64,000 nt of DNA from Amaurobius ferox (taxonomy: Eukaryota > Arthropoda > Arachnida > Araneae > Amaurobiidae), in NCBI GenBank assembly GCA_951213105.1, contig OX578137.1:56311236-56375235 (forward strand). The letters are read 5' to 3'. A model generated the notes under the pieces. That model did no database searches and was not told where the DNA came from. It saw only the letters and a list, made by a program, of their open reading frames with translations. The translations under genes were made by a program, and so were the position numbers. Positions 36,784-49,539 of the stretch are shown one piece after another. Within the stretch, counting starts at the first letter, position 1. The number at the start of each line of letters is the position of its first letter.

Positions 36784-38762
36784 ACTAGCAGCATACCCGT
36801 TCTTCGTACGGAGTATATAATATAAAGAAACTTGAAATTCATAATCATGCCCAAATTCTTATAGTATACTAAATGACATGTTTAATCAAAATATTCTGTT
36901 AAAATATTTAATATAATGCTCCTAAAAGGAAGTTTAAGAATCTCTGTTCTCGCTATATAAAATTATCTTCATGGACATATCTGAAGAATAAAACATCTTG
37001 GACCCCTTATGTAAGCAAATATAAAAAAAAATATGGAATTGAATCAATATATGCAAAATAAAAGCGTTAAAATTGTATGGGACCCGTACTAATTATATAC
37101 GCGAATATTAGAAAATATAACCTGTATTAGTAGATTACATGTATAAATTGAAAATACCAATAAACCCGTAATCTTTAAATCTGAAGACAGTCATTTATTC
37201 CAATATATGTCAAAATTAAAGTGCTAAAATTATATGGGAAGATATAAACGTACTACTTATAATGTCCGATTATTAGTAGAAGATTACCCGTTTTGCAATA
37301 TGAGTCACAAATGTTTTTTGGTAAAATACAACAGACGACGTAATAAATTGAATATATAATTAATCCCCTTAATCTTCATACCAGAAGACTGTACTTGATT
37401 CCAATATATATGCCAATATATGTCAAAATATATGCCAATATATGTCAAAATATATGCCAATATACCTGTACTACTTATATTCTCGTAGGTTAGAAGATAT
37501 ACCCGTAAATTCCTAGAAGATTACTCGTACAACGTACAATATGCGTGTGTCAGCAATTTTTGCCGCAATAAAACAATGGCGTAATAACTTAAAAATATCA
37601 ATAATCCCTGAATCAATAATTCCGGAAAATATCAATAATAATAATGTTTAAACCTGAAGAGTATAATTGATATTATCCAGTCCAAAATGAAATGGCAATG
37701 AAATTTATTTTATATACATATCTTCATTATTCAAATCGGAAAGGATTTAATAAAAATCGTCTGCCGCATAAACACATTGGATTTAAATCCGTTGCTAAGC
37801 GACATGATATCATTTGCTTTAAATAAATTGGTAGAAAAAATATCGTCTAAATAGTTATATTTCTATGGAACATTTGGCGACAGTTTCGTCAAATTAGCGA
37901 CATTTTAAAAAATCGCCAAATTTATCGCCAAGTGGGACTGTAGAACTGACAGTTCCACTTTGCGACAAATTGACGAAATATCATCACAATACTATCCCCT
38001 AACAAAAAACAATTTATATCATTTATGTAGCACAATTTTATCTATTTCAAGATATTTTTATAGATTTGAAAACATTTTTATCAATTTGGTGACATTTTAA
38101 AAATTCGCTAAATGTATTACTAAGTAGGATGGTTGGTCTGACAGATAAATGCTAACCAAACATCATTTCAGTACTCTCTTCTAACAAAACAAAAAAAAAT
38201 TTCATTGATATGTAGAAGACCCAAGCCACACGACCAACCCGAAGGTTTATGGCAGCTGTGTGTGTGTCGTTTATATCAATTTGGCGACATTTCCGTCAAT
38301 TTGGCAAAGTTTAAGAAAAGTTGTCAAATTAGCGATATCCCTCCAAATTCGTAGCTTTGAATTTGCAGATCTGAATGAAACATTCTTATCCCGTTTCAAT
38401 ATACTAAATGAAAACACTACAATTGTATTAGAAGATATACCCGCTCTACTCTTTTTCTGTTTCAACAATCGGCTAAATGAATTTATTGGCTAAACACAAT
38501 ATATGAGTTTAGTAGCTAAATACGATATAAGCTTGAAAACTCTTTGCCAAAATAAATGAAATTGATGTACGCAGTCAGCAATTAATATAATTAAAAGAAA
38601 AATCAAACCGTCCATTCATAAGATATACTTTTATATCCATTTATCCATTTATTTATTATTTAAATCGAAAAAAAATAATAAAAACATTAACAAACACATT
38701 TAATTTAATTGCGATGCCGAGCAACATGATATATCCTCCTAAAATGTTAAAATTTATTAACC
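36784..38762 (+). mobile_element. Family B element copy B4, 3'-truncated
   Basis: Head at 36784, directly after B3. It ends at TTAACC, where B5's head begins. It carries a 50-bp insert (GACCCAAGCCACACGACC..., about 38215-38265) found only here and in B6. It also has an extra 22-bp copy of ATATGTCAAAATATATGCCA (about 37435) that B6 lacks. A 77-codon plus frame (38260-38493) and its minus shadow are non-coding in my view. Confidence 0.75.
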
Positions 38763-40210
38763 ACTAACAGCACACCCGTTATTCGTACGGATTGTATAAT
38801 TTAAAGAAACTTAAAGTTCGCAATCATGTGCAAATTCTGTTAAAATATTAAATTTATTGCTCCTAAAGAGAAGTTTAAGCATATATGTTCTCACTATGAA
38901 AAATTATCTTCACGATCAGATCTGAAGAATAAAACATCCTGCCCCCTTTTGTAAGCAAATTTACAGAAGAAAAAATAGGAATTGAATGAATATATGCAAC
39001 CCCGTACTAATTATATTGTCGCAGATTAGAAAATATGCCAGTGTGTTAGTAGAAGATTACCTGTATTACAATATGAGTCTCAAAAATATTTGCCAAAATA
39101 AAAGAGATGACGTAATAAATTGAAAACATCAATAATATCCGTACTCTTTATACCAGAAGGTCGTAAATGATTCCAATATATGCCAATATATATTAAAACA
39201 TATGTCAATATACCTGTACTACTTATATTCTCGTAGATTAAAAGATATACACGTGTATTTGTAGAAGATTCGTACAACATACAATATATGAGTTTAATCA
39301 ATTTTTGTCATAATAAAATAATTGCATAATAACTTGAAAATATCAATAATCCTTGAATCAATAATCCCCGAAAATATAAATAATAATAATTTTTAAACCT
39401 GAAGACCGTAATTGATATTATCCAGTCAAAAATGCTATAAGAAAAATCAAATCGTTCTTTTCTAAAATATATTTTTATATCCATTTATTTATTATTCAAA
39501 TCGAAAAAATAATTATTAAAATTAACAGACAGATTTAGTTTAATTGCGTTTCTGAGTAACATGATATAAGATAGAATCTTATAACATGTTAAATATGTCA
39601 TGTCTTATAACATAAACTGCGAAATTAAATAACGATTTTGATTTCTCTATACTTCTCATTGTTCCGTAAAAGCTTGTTTTAAATAAACCATGAACCATGG
39701 AGATAGATTTCCCCTTTAAATCATGTTTCAAACAATTCATGTTTTCAGAAAGTGACTAATTAACGCAAAAAATCTCCCATCAAACTCAGAGATTAAATTT
39801 TAATTCACTTTCAAACGATTTTCAAGCTTTTCGTTTGGATAAACCACGGAGTTAGGGAGTAGAACTCCTAGGAAAAAGTTCCGTTTTTCATTAATATCTC
39901 GACAACCCCAGGTCTTAGAAACTCGAAACTTGGACAAAATTTATGGGGGGATATTTCAAGGCTATTCACCAAATTTCATTAAATTCGGTTCAGCCGTTTT
40001 TCCGTGATGATGAGAAAAATGAAAATTTTGTTTTTTACTAATATCTCGAGAACCACTGATCCTAGAAACTCAAAACACGGATATAATTTTAAGTGGGGCT
40101 ATTTCTGGGCTACCCACAAAATTTCATCAAATTCGGTTCAGCCGTTCTCCCGTGATGGTGTGACAAACAGACAGACAGACAGACAGATTTTCATTTTTAT
40201 TTATATAGAT
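38763..40210 (+). mobile_element. Family B element copy B5, variant head
   Basis: The head is the variant ACTAACAGCACACCCGTTAT; the 3' end is intact with GGTTCAGCCG, (GACA)n and TTTATATAGAT. It is shorter than B1 through loss of the middle. It forms the second half of the duplicated 3.5-kb unit. Confidence 0.75.
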
Positions 40211-40220
40211 AATACATATA

Positions 40221-40269
<49 letters not shown>

Positions 40270-40275
40270 CATATA

Positions 40276-40306
<31 letters not shown>
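40211..40306. repeat. Interrupted (TA)n microsatellite
   Basis: About 95 bp of TATATA with two ATACATATATATTT interruptions lie between the end of B5 and the head of B6, exactly at the junction of the 3.5-kb duplication. Confidence 0.9.
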
Positions 40307-40307
<1 letters not shown>

Positions 40308-42261
40308 CTAGCAGCATACCCGTTCTTCGTACGGAGTATATAATATAAAGAAACTTGAAATTCATAATCATGCCCAAATTCTTATAGTATACTAAATGAC
40401 ATGTTTAATCAAAATATTCTGTTAAAATATTTAATATAATGCTCCTAAAAAGAAGTTTAAGAATCTCTGTTCTCGCTATATAAAATTATCTTCATGGACA
40501 TATCTGAAGAATAAAACATCTTGGACCCCTTATGTAAGCAAATATAAAAAAAAAATATGGAATTGAATCAATATATGCAAAATAAAAGCGTTAAAATTGT
40601 ATGGGACCCGTACTAATTATATACGCGAATATTAGAAAATATAACCTGTATTAGTAGATTACATGTATAAATTGAAAATACCAATAAACCCGTAATCTTT
40701 AAATCTGAAGACAGTCATTTATTCCAATATATGTCAAAATTAAAGTGCTAAAATTATATGGGAAGATATACACGTACTACTTATAATGTCCGATTATTAG
40801 TAGAAGATTACCCGTTTTGCAATATGAGTCACAAATGTTTTTTGGTAAAATACAACAGACGACGTAATAAATTGAATATATAATTAATCCCCTTAATCTT
40901 CATACCAGAAGACTGTACTTGATTCCAATATATATGCCAATATATGTCAAAATATATGCCAATATACCTGTACTACTTATATTCTCGTAGGTTAGAAGAT
41001 ATACCCGTGCATTCCTAGAAGATTACTCGTACAACGTACAATATGCGTGTGTCAGCAATTTTTGCCGCAATAAAACAATGGCGTAATAACTTAAAAATAT
41101 CAATAATCCCTGAATCAATAATTCCGGAAAATATCAATAATAATAATGTTTAAACCTGAAGAGTATAATTGATATTATCCAGTCCAAAATGAAATGGCAA
41201 TGAAATTTATTTTATATACATATCTTCATTATTCAAATCGGAAAGGATTTAATAAAAATCGTCTGCCGCATAAACACATTGGATTTAAATCCGTTGCTAA
41301 GCGACATGATATCATTTGCTTCAAATAAATTGGTAGAAAAAATATCGTCTAAATAGTTATATTTCTATGGAACATTTGGCGACAGTTTCGTCAGATTAGC
41401 GACATTTTAAAAAATCGCCAAATTTATCGCCAAGTGGGACTGTAGAACTGACAGTTCCACTTTGCGACAAATTGACGAAATATCATCACAATACTATCCC
41501 CTAACAAAAAACAATTAATATCATTTATGTAGCGCAATTTTATCAATTTCAAGATATTTTTATAGATTTGAAAACATTTTTATCAATTTGGTGACATTTT
41601 AAAAATTCGCTAAATGTATTACTAAGTAGGATGGTTGGTCTGACAGATAAATGCTAACCAAACATCATTTCAGTACTCTCTTCTAACAAAACAAAAAAAA
41701 ATTTCATTGATATGTAGAAGACCCAAGCCACACGACCAACCCGAAGGTTTATGGCAGCTGTTTGTGTGTCGTTTATATCAATTTGGCGACATTTCCGCCA
41801 ATTTGGCAAAGTTTAAGAAAAGTTGTCAAATTAGCGATATCCCTCCAAATTCGTAGCTTTGAATTTGCAGATCTGAATGAAACATTCTTATCCCGTTTCA
41901 ATATACTAAATGAAAACACTACAATTGTATTAGAAGATATACCCGCTCTACTCTTTTTCTGTTTCAACAATCGGCTATATGAATTTATTGGCTAAACACA
42001 ATATATGAGTTTAGTAGCTAAATACGATATAAGCTTGAAAACTCTTTGTCAAAATAAATGAAATTGATCGCAGTCAGCAATTAATATAATTAAAAGAAAA
42101 ATCAAACCGTCCATTCATAAGATATACTTTTATATCCATTTATCCATTTATTTATTATTTAAATCGAAAAAAAATAATAAAAACATTAACAAACACATTT
42201 AATTTAATTGCGATGCCGAGCAACATGATATATCCTCCTAAAATGTTAAAATTTATTAACC
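40307..42261 (+). mobile_element. Family B element copy B6 (duplicate of B4)
   Basis: It follows B4 almost base for base, including the private 50-bp insert (GACCCAAGCCACACGACC...) and the same truncation point at TTAACC. Differences I noticed are single bases and the 22-bp length change. Confidence 0.8.
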
Positions 42262-43660
42262 ACTAACAGCACACCCGTTATTCGTACGGAGTGTATAATT
42301 TAAAGAAACTTAAAGTTCGCAATCATGTGCAAATTCTGTTAAAATATTAAATTTATTGCTCCTAAAGAGAAGTTTAAGAATATATGTTCTCACTATGCAA
42401 AATTATCTTCACGATCAGATCTGAAGAATAAAACATCCTGGCCCCTTTTGTAAGTAAATTTACAGAAGAAAAAATAGAAATTGAATGAATATATGCAACC
42501 CCGTACTAATTATATTGTCGCAGATCAGAAAATATGCCAATGTGTTAGTAGAAGATTACCCGTATTACAATATGCGTCTCAAAAATATTTGCCAAAATAA
42601 AAGAGATGACGTAATAAATTGAAAACATCAATAATATCCGTACTCTTTATACCAGAAGGTCGTAATTGATTCCAATATATGCCAATATATATCAAAACAT
42701 ATGTCAATATACCTGTACTACTTATATTCTCGTAGATTAAAAGATATACACGTGTATTTGTAGAAGATTCGTACAACATACAATATATGAGTTTAAACAA
42801 TTTTTGTCATAATAAAATAATTGCATAATAACTTGAAAATATCAGTAATCCTTGAATCAATAATCCCCGAAAATATAAATAATAATAATTTTTAAACCTG
42901 AAGACCGTAATTGATATTATCCAGTCAAAAATGCTATAAGAAAAATCAAATCGTTCTTTTCTAAAATATATTTTTATATCCATTTATTTATTATTCAAAT
43001 CGAAAAAATAATTATTAAAATTAACAGACAGATTTAATTTAATTGCGTTTCTGAGTAACATGATATAAGATAGAATCTTATAACATGTTAAATATGTCAT
43101 GTCTTATAACATAAACTGCGAAATTAAATAACGATTTTGATTTCTCTATACTTCTCATTGTTCCGTAAAAGCTTGTTTTAAATAAACCATGAACCATGGA
43201 GATAGATTTCCCCTTTAAATCATGTTTCAAACAATTCATGTTTTCAGAAAGTGACTAATTAACGCAAAAAATCTCCCATCAAACTCAGAGATTAAATTTT
43301 AATTCACTTTCAAACGATTTTCAAGCTTTTCGTTTGGATAAACCACGGAGTTAGGGAGTAGAACTCCTAGGAAAAAGTTCCGTTTTTCATTAATATCTCG
43401 ACAACCCCAGGTCTTAGAAACTCGAAACTTGGACAAAATTTATGGGGGCATATTTCAAGGCTATTCACTAAATTTCATTAAATTCGGTTCAGCCGTTTTT
43501 CCGTGATGATGAGACAAACGAAAATTTCGTTTTTTACTAATATCTCGAGAACCACTGGTCGTAGAAACTCAAAACACGGATATAATTTTAAGTGGGGCTA
43601 TTTCTGGGCTACCCACAAAATTTCATCAAATTCGGTTCAGCCGTTCTCCCGTGATGGTGT

Positions 43661-43722
<62 letters not shown>

Positions 43723-43745
43723 TTTTCATTTTTATTTATATAGAT
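42262..43745 (+). mobile_element. Family B element copy B7 (duplicate of B5)
   Basis: The same variant head ACTAACAGCACACCCGTTAT is present. The tail has a longer (GACA)n tract (about 43667-43722) than B5 and ends at TTTATATAGAT. This is the right-hand end of the cluster. Confidence 0.8.
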
Positions 43746-44461
43746 ATATATACAAAACTCATTTTAAAGAAAGTTCAAATAATAACAAGGACTAACAAAT
43801 GCATTTGAGGCTTTAAGAAAAGTTCGTAAAGTTCTGCTGTGGCTTTATCAGACTTTTTTCCTCTATGTTGGTTTCAAATAATGCAAAAAAGAAGGTATTA
43901 AAGACAACATTCACCTTAATAGGGGGAGTTTGCTTCTTTAAACGGCACCTTCCTTATCTGTTAATTGCATTTGGAACAATATATTTTGTGAAAGAACTCC
44001 ATTTGAGTTTCATTACAATGAGTGTCGAAATTACATTCTAATTTTAATTTATCAGAACTTGTTCATTCTATTGTACGGTGAAAAATACATTTAACGAGGT
44101 TGGATTTTTATCTTTAGAGCAAATTAACACATCTGAAAATCGCAAAAATAGGTTGAACACTCCACAAATTTTAATTGTACTTACATTTGTGTCATTAGAC
44201 TAGAGCGATGTAAAAGAGAGAAAAATTCAGAGGGACATAGTTACACGAATTTTACATTGTGCTAATGCAACTATTAGTTATAATGTAATGCTCTTTCTGT
44301 TTTGAATGGAGAGAATAAGACTTTGTTGTTTTGTAATTGGGAAAACGCTCGGCATTGTTAAGAAAGAAAAGGAGATAAAATATATTATATATACAGCTAA
44401 GAAATATTTAAATATATTTATTTTCGTAAATATTTAGCTATATAATATACATTGCAGTGTG
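43746..44461. other. Spacer with an AT-rich stem
   Basis: No gene is supported. At about 44375-44450, TATATTATATATACAGCTAA and its approximate inverse TTAGCTATATAATATA could form a stem. Confidence 0.45.
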
Positions 44462-44930
44462 CACTTCGACTATAAGAGCTTTCGTCTCAGTAGCTCAACA
44501 GTAGAGCGTTGGCTGACAAGTATAAAAATTTAGGATTCGATTCCTGGTTGGGGCAGCATGGTTATTTACAATGGCGCTCGAATAAATCAACCCTGTAGGT
44601 GCAAATATATTGGAGGTTTGAAAGCAATTCTAGTACGACAAGCACGGATTCAGTGGATTCTGGAAATTTGAGCGACGATTTCAAACCAAGAGGACAACGA
44701 CCATGTAGTAAGCTATCTTGGAGGATAGAAATAGCACCAGAAGTTTAACCTGACATAAAAATAGCGGGAGGTGGTCAGTTGGATTGTCCGTTGCACTCTA
44801 ATCTGACATTAGAGGGTGGAGAATACAGAGTCCACTTCAACGATAAGAGCTTGCAATTCCGTCTCATTATCTCAACAGTAGAGTATCAGCCAGTATGAAG
44901 ATCCATGGTTCGATTCCCGGTTCAGGCAAC
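44462..44930 (+). repeat. tRNA-derived repeat (SINE-like), tandem dimer
   Basis: Two tRNA-like modules lie at 44484-44555 and 44861-44928, 377 bp apart, each after the same leader (CACTTCGACTATAAGAGCT / CACTTCAACGATAAGAGCT). The first has a perfect D stem (GCTC/GAGC), a 7-bp acceptor pairing with wobbles (GTCTCAG with TTGGGGC) and the A-box-like TAGCTCAACAG. The second has an exact B box, GGTTCGATTCC. Anticodon and T stems do not pair well in either, so these are not functional tRNAs. Related copies occur at 56432-56531 (minus) and 57810-57908. Confidence 0.65.
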
Positions 44931-45659
44931 AAAGTTCTTTTCAACATACAGCTGAATGAGATTGACCGTATATATCAGCAGTCCAAAATACTGAAGATAG
45001 AAATTTGAAACTTTGAATGCACATTGGATTTCACCTCTGAATAATGATAAAAATCTGCAGTGTTGGAATTTTGCTTGAGAAATTTATAAATTGCGGAAGT
45101 TTGGGCTTTCTCTATGTAAAACATATGAGTGAGTCTTTACTGACTAATATTTGAACACAGACAAATCTGCTGAAGGTAGAAACTGGAAATTTTGCATATA
45201 TGTAGAATTTGACCTCTAAATATTACGAAAAATCTAAAATATTGGAATATTGTTTTATATATTTCTAAATCGAATTTTTTATTCTAATATTCTTGCAGCT
45301 ATAACTGACGAAAGGCTAAACGCAAAATTTGTTTTTATATCATTATTCTCAGAAAAAAATATATTAAATATTATTAGTTATCAATATGAATATACAATCA
45401 ATCGTTCTTGAGATATTTTAATTTATAGTTACAGCTGACAATTTTTTTCTATATTTCATCAATGGTGAATTTTTTTATAGGTTTCGATTCTAATGTGGTC
45501 ACTATGGTAATCGAATTACGTTTCAAAGAACGAGATATTGTGCTGTTTATGTCATAAATCAAACAAGTGGAAAATAATGCTTTAATTAAATGATTTGTTT
45601 GATAAAATGTTGAAAAATGGCTTTGTATAGTGATTGGAGATATACAGTGGCAATATACG
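44931..45659. other. Spacer, loosely repetitive
   Basis: It carries two weakly similar segments around GAAATTTGAAACTTTGAATG (about 45000) and GAAACTGGAAATTTTGCATA (about 45179), each followed by TTCACCTCTGAATAATGA / TTGACCTCTAAATATTAC. Otherwise nothing is supported. Confidence 0.45.
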
Positions 45660-46510
45660 AGATTGTTGCTGAACGTAGTTGGATAAAAATTGCACGTACT
45701 ACGCCCTATTCATTGATATACTTCGTCTGAGATAACGCCTCTGAACCTTGACTTAACCTTTATAAATTTGGATATATGGTATAATCTAATATTTTAGAGG
45801 CTTAGTTAGTTGCTGAACGTGGTCAGATAAAAATTTCTTGCGTTGTATTCCACCTCCTTTATTAATAGACATTGTCCGACGATAACACTTCTAAAACTTA
45901 ACACATGTTTTTAACTATTTTTCTAACCATATTTTAAACTATTTTCCTAACCATATTTTAAACTATTTTCCTAACCATATTTCAAGATTTGGATATGTGG
46001 TATAAATTAATTTTTACAGGCCGAGATTGTTGCTGAACGAGATTCGATGAAAATTGCACATGTTATGCGCTATTTATTGATATATTTCGGGGAGATAACG
46101 GCTCTGTACTTTAAACGAATTTTTAGAAATTTGGATATATAGTGTAAACCAATGTTTAGAAATTTCGATATATGATGTAAACTAATATTTAGAATTTTGG
46201 ATATATAATGTAAATTAATATTTTAGCTGGTTAGATGGTTGCTGAACGTGGCAGATAAAAATTGTTCCTGTTGCGTTCCATTTTATTTAATACCTATAGG
46301 TATTATCCATTTGTTACGCCTCTAAAACTTAATAATTATTGTAATTTCAGCTATGTGATATAAATTGATGATTTATAGATTGAATCATTTGATGAATGTA
46401 GTCTGATGATATTGCACGTGCTCCGTTTCTATTACTTCTGTTTACTGTCCGACAATAACTTCTGTAGGACTTAATTGAATATTTATAAATTTAAATATTT
46501 GGTGTAAACT
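45660..46510 (+). repeat. Nested minisatellite, 144-220-bp units
   Basis: GTTGCTGAACG anchors units at 45665, 45809, 46029 and 46238, with a decayed fifth near 46389. Each unit continues with GATAAAAATT, TATTGATA, CGATAACGCCTCT and a GGATATATGGTATAAACTAAT-type end. Two units contain their own smaller expansions: a 24-bp TAACCATATTTTAAACTATT repeat (about 45908-45980) and a 33-bp TTTGGATATATAGTGTAAAC repeat (about 46130-46215). Confidence 0.75.
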
Positions 46511-48119
46511 AATGGTTTACATTGGCCTAGTGCTTGTTCGGGGATTTTGCTACTCATCGTAATACCCTCAGGAGAAGTTACAGGTAGAATTATATTATAT
46601 TATCAGTACAAAGTTATATCACGTCCCTCAGGAAGTAAATATTTAAAAAAAAAATTAAACATATGAAAAATAAAACTCTGATAGAATAAAATAGAACGAT
46701 AAAGAAAAAATAACAAACTTTCTCAGTGAATAAAACTACAAATTTACGTTCCTTATGATAAAATAAATAGAAAATATACCATTTTTGTTAAATTCAAGGG
46801 AAACACCCTTGCCTAATTTAATGCAATATAAGCTTCATGACGTATTTCACATAATCTGCTATTTGATATTTCTATATTAGTTATTGTTCCCTTTTGCCAT
46901 TTTACTCTAACAACTAGATAATTATTAATAATTTGCTGAAATTGGGATTTCAATATGAGCAGTTCGGTCTTTAAAGGTTGATATAATGTAACCATGACAT
47001 TCTAGGTGATACGCAGTGTCCCTTTATTGAAGAATATTAATATGCATCTAAATTAAATGCTTGAGGTTTCTCATTAAGTTTAGGGTAATTCTACCTAGCG
47101 AGTTTCTATTAGGATTAGACATGACCACCATGTTGATAAATTTCCTATAAATATTCTGATCAGTTGCTATGGAGCTTAGTTTCAGTGTATGATTGTATAT
47201 ACCGCAATTGTATTAAGTGAAGTTGAAATAAACTTTAATTAAAACTCTAAGAAGAACGGAAGTAAACTGTAGAAGGGTTTAAATATTTTTTGTAGGGAAT
47301 AAAATTACGAAGTAAAATATTTTCTATTCTATTATAAAATAAATACGGTGTCAATATAATATGTATACAATATGGGTATACAATATGTATATATAACATG
47401 TATATACAATATATATACAATATGTATATACAATATGTATGTACAATTATGCAATATATTTTCTAAGTTACATGAGCAATATTATAGATTAACATGGAAA
47501 AAGATATGGAAAAATCATTGTAAAAATATTGTGAATTAAATAGTACAAATTATACAATGCATAACAAATACAAATATTATGCTGGTCATATAGCTCCCGA
47601 AACCGGTTGTTTTTCTGAGCTTTTTATTGTAAAGCTATGTAGCTTACAGTTTATTTTACTTCTTGTTTAATCTTCCTATTGTTCAGTTTCCTTCTTACTA
47701 GGTTTTCCTTTTCATTTTTCCATTTATCATTTGACAAATATTTCTATTTAGGGTCACTTGAAACAATTATTTATTAATATACACCTACCTACATTTGGTA
47801 GATAAGTTGCTCTGTCTTTTTGCATCTTGAAGAAGAAAATTGATTTTGCTTCTGAAATCTGTTGATACTTTTAATTAGCCTGCTTATACTGTCCCCAATA
47901 CAGTTATTTTTTTTTTATTAAGAAAACTATTTCATTTTTTAACGTAGAATCCTTCAATTATATTTTTGATTGCTACTATACTGAAACCGCGTTTTTTCTT
48001 TTAATTTTAAGTTTCGACCGCATGTGCCAAGCTGTATCCTCAGTACAACATTTTTCCTATCTTCTGATTTTTGAAATACTAAATCATTTACACTATTAAT
48101 AGATGTGGCCGCATCTATA
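46511..48119. other. AT-rich spacer with a TATACAATATG array
   Basis: A short array of GTATATACAATAT units lies at about 47350-47460. No gene is supported; the 60-codon minus frame at 46813-46995 is not recognisable. Confidence 0.5.
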
Positions 48120-48121
48120 TA

Positions 48122-48306
48122 CAGGGTGTTTCAGAAAGGTCTTCCTAACTTTGAAATGAAACAACTTGGAAATGGTGATTGATAGAAGACTGAAACAAGT
48201 GATATGTTTATTGGAAAAGCCGTAAAAATCTTATGCAAAAGTTTGAAAATTAGTTACAAATGTTGCTGACTGGTGGCGCTGTACGCTGTAGTCGCAGTAC
48301 GAATCC
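48122..48306 (+). repeat. Left TIR of the transposon
   Basis: It pairs with 49540-49725 inverted. The outermost base differs (C versus G in the same orientation), and scattered substitutions and small indels occur inside. Confidence 0.85.
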
Positions 48307-48394
48307 CTATAAAGAGTGCTCTGAAGCACAGAGTGATCAATATTTGGGCGGTTCGGCTGCTGAAACGTGATAGGAGGTTAGCGTACTGAAGGAT

Positions 48395-49457
48395 GTGAAT
48401 GAAGTCATGTATTCCGTGGAGCAACGTGTTTTTCTGGTACTCGAGTATCACCGATTAAATCACAGTCCTACAGCAACAAGGCGAAGTTTTCAATCCCGAT
48501 TTAAAGTTGTCAAAGGTCCTGATGTGGAAACAATTCGCCTGCTTTTTGACAAATTTCAACAGACAGGCAGAGTAGCTAATGAGTTAGTGGGACATGTTGG
48601 TCCCAAGCAATCTGCAGTTACACCTGAAAATGTTGTGACAGTTGCTGCAGTTATTCAGTCTAATCCGAGGAAATCCATCCGAAGTGTTACAGCTGAATCC
48701 AGATTAACATCATCCAGCACGTACAGAATCCTGAGAAAGACCCTAGACATGTTTCCTTTCAAGATCCAATGTCACCAAGGCATAACAATTTCAACTGTGC
48801 TACAATGAGAAGAGTTCGCGAACGATGTGCTCGCCATGATTGATGGTGATGAATTTGAGGTTGGCTGCAGTTCATACGTGAGGCTCATTTACACCTAGAT
48901 GGTGTCGTGAGCAAACAAAACTGTCGTTTTTGTGGTACCAATAACCCGCATTTGTGTGAAGCACGATCACTACATTCCCCAAAAGTTATCGCTTGGGCTA
49001 CAATATCGAGCAAGGGCATCATTGGCCCGTTTTTTGCGAGAAATGATTACTACTGAACGGTACATTGCGCTTTCGGAACAATTTGCCACAGTACAAGCGT
49101 TGGAGGATCGCACAGGCACTTACTTAGTGGTTCATGCAAGATGGGGTCCAACCAGACCGTACCCAAGCCATTGTTGTCTTCCTTGAGGGATTTTTCGGTA
49201 ATAGAGTCATTGCTTTAAACTATTCTACATTTACTGGAGCAGGCATGGATTGGCCTCCATTTTCACTCGTTCTTACGCCCTGCGACTACTTCTTGTGGGG
49301 CACATTGAAGGACACTGTTTTCCGCAACAATCCTGCAACACTGGATAAGCTTAAAGAGTTGATCTGTCAGGCATGTGCTTCCATTTCTCTTGACACACTA
49401 CAGAGGGTGACTGCCAATTTCATTCGTAGTTTGCACCATCTCTGCGCTGTATAAGGA
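48395..49457 (+). pseudogene. Broken DDE transposase (Tc1/mariner superfamily, arthropod type)
   Basis: The N-terminal 137 codons (48395-48808; an alternative ATG at 48407) hold two helix-turn-helix-like parts: YSVEQRVFLVLEYHRL at the start and SSTYRILRKTLDMFPFKIQ near the end. A stop follows. The middle continues in another frame (about 48871-49053) as EAHLHLDGVVSKQNCRF and SPKVIAWATISSKGIIGP, then a TGA. The C-terminal part is in the third frame (49134-49454): MQDGVQPDRTQ, GMDWPPFSLVLTPCDYFLWG and SLDTLQRVTANFIRSLHHLC. Relatives have SDEAH, QDG and SPDLTPCD. Here the first acidic residue region reads IREAH and the third aspartate is valine (GTT, 49269-49271); only the QDG aspartate remains. 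With two frame changes and at least two stops, it cannot make an active enzyme. Confidence 0.85.
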
Positions 49458-49539
49458 GCACATTTTGAATCGATTTTGATGTGATTGAAATTACTGCTTT
49501 CCCAAGGACAGTCTCACCACTATTTATAGCATAATTTTT

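Noticed and set aside
36551..36820. Frames ending RQTDRQTDRQ (also at 40004, 43503, 32942 and 62885)
   Set aside because: They are translations of the GACA microsatellite and adjoining repeat blocks; they recur because the elements are repeated.
38260..38493. 77-codon frame duplicated at 41762-41995
   Set aside because: Its conservation is explained by the 3.5-kb segmental duplication of non-coding family B DNA; other family B copies break the frame.
44484..44928. Functional tRNA genes
   Set aside because: D stem and acceptor partly pair, but anticodon and T stems do not, and the copies share extra flanking repeat sequence.
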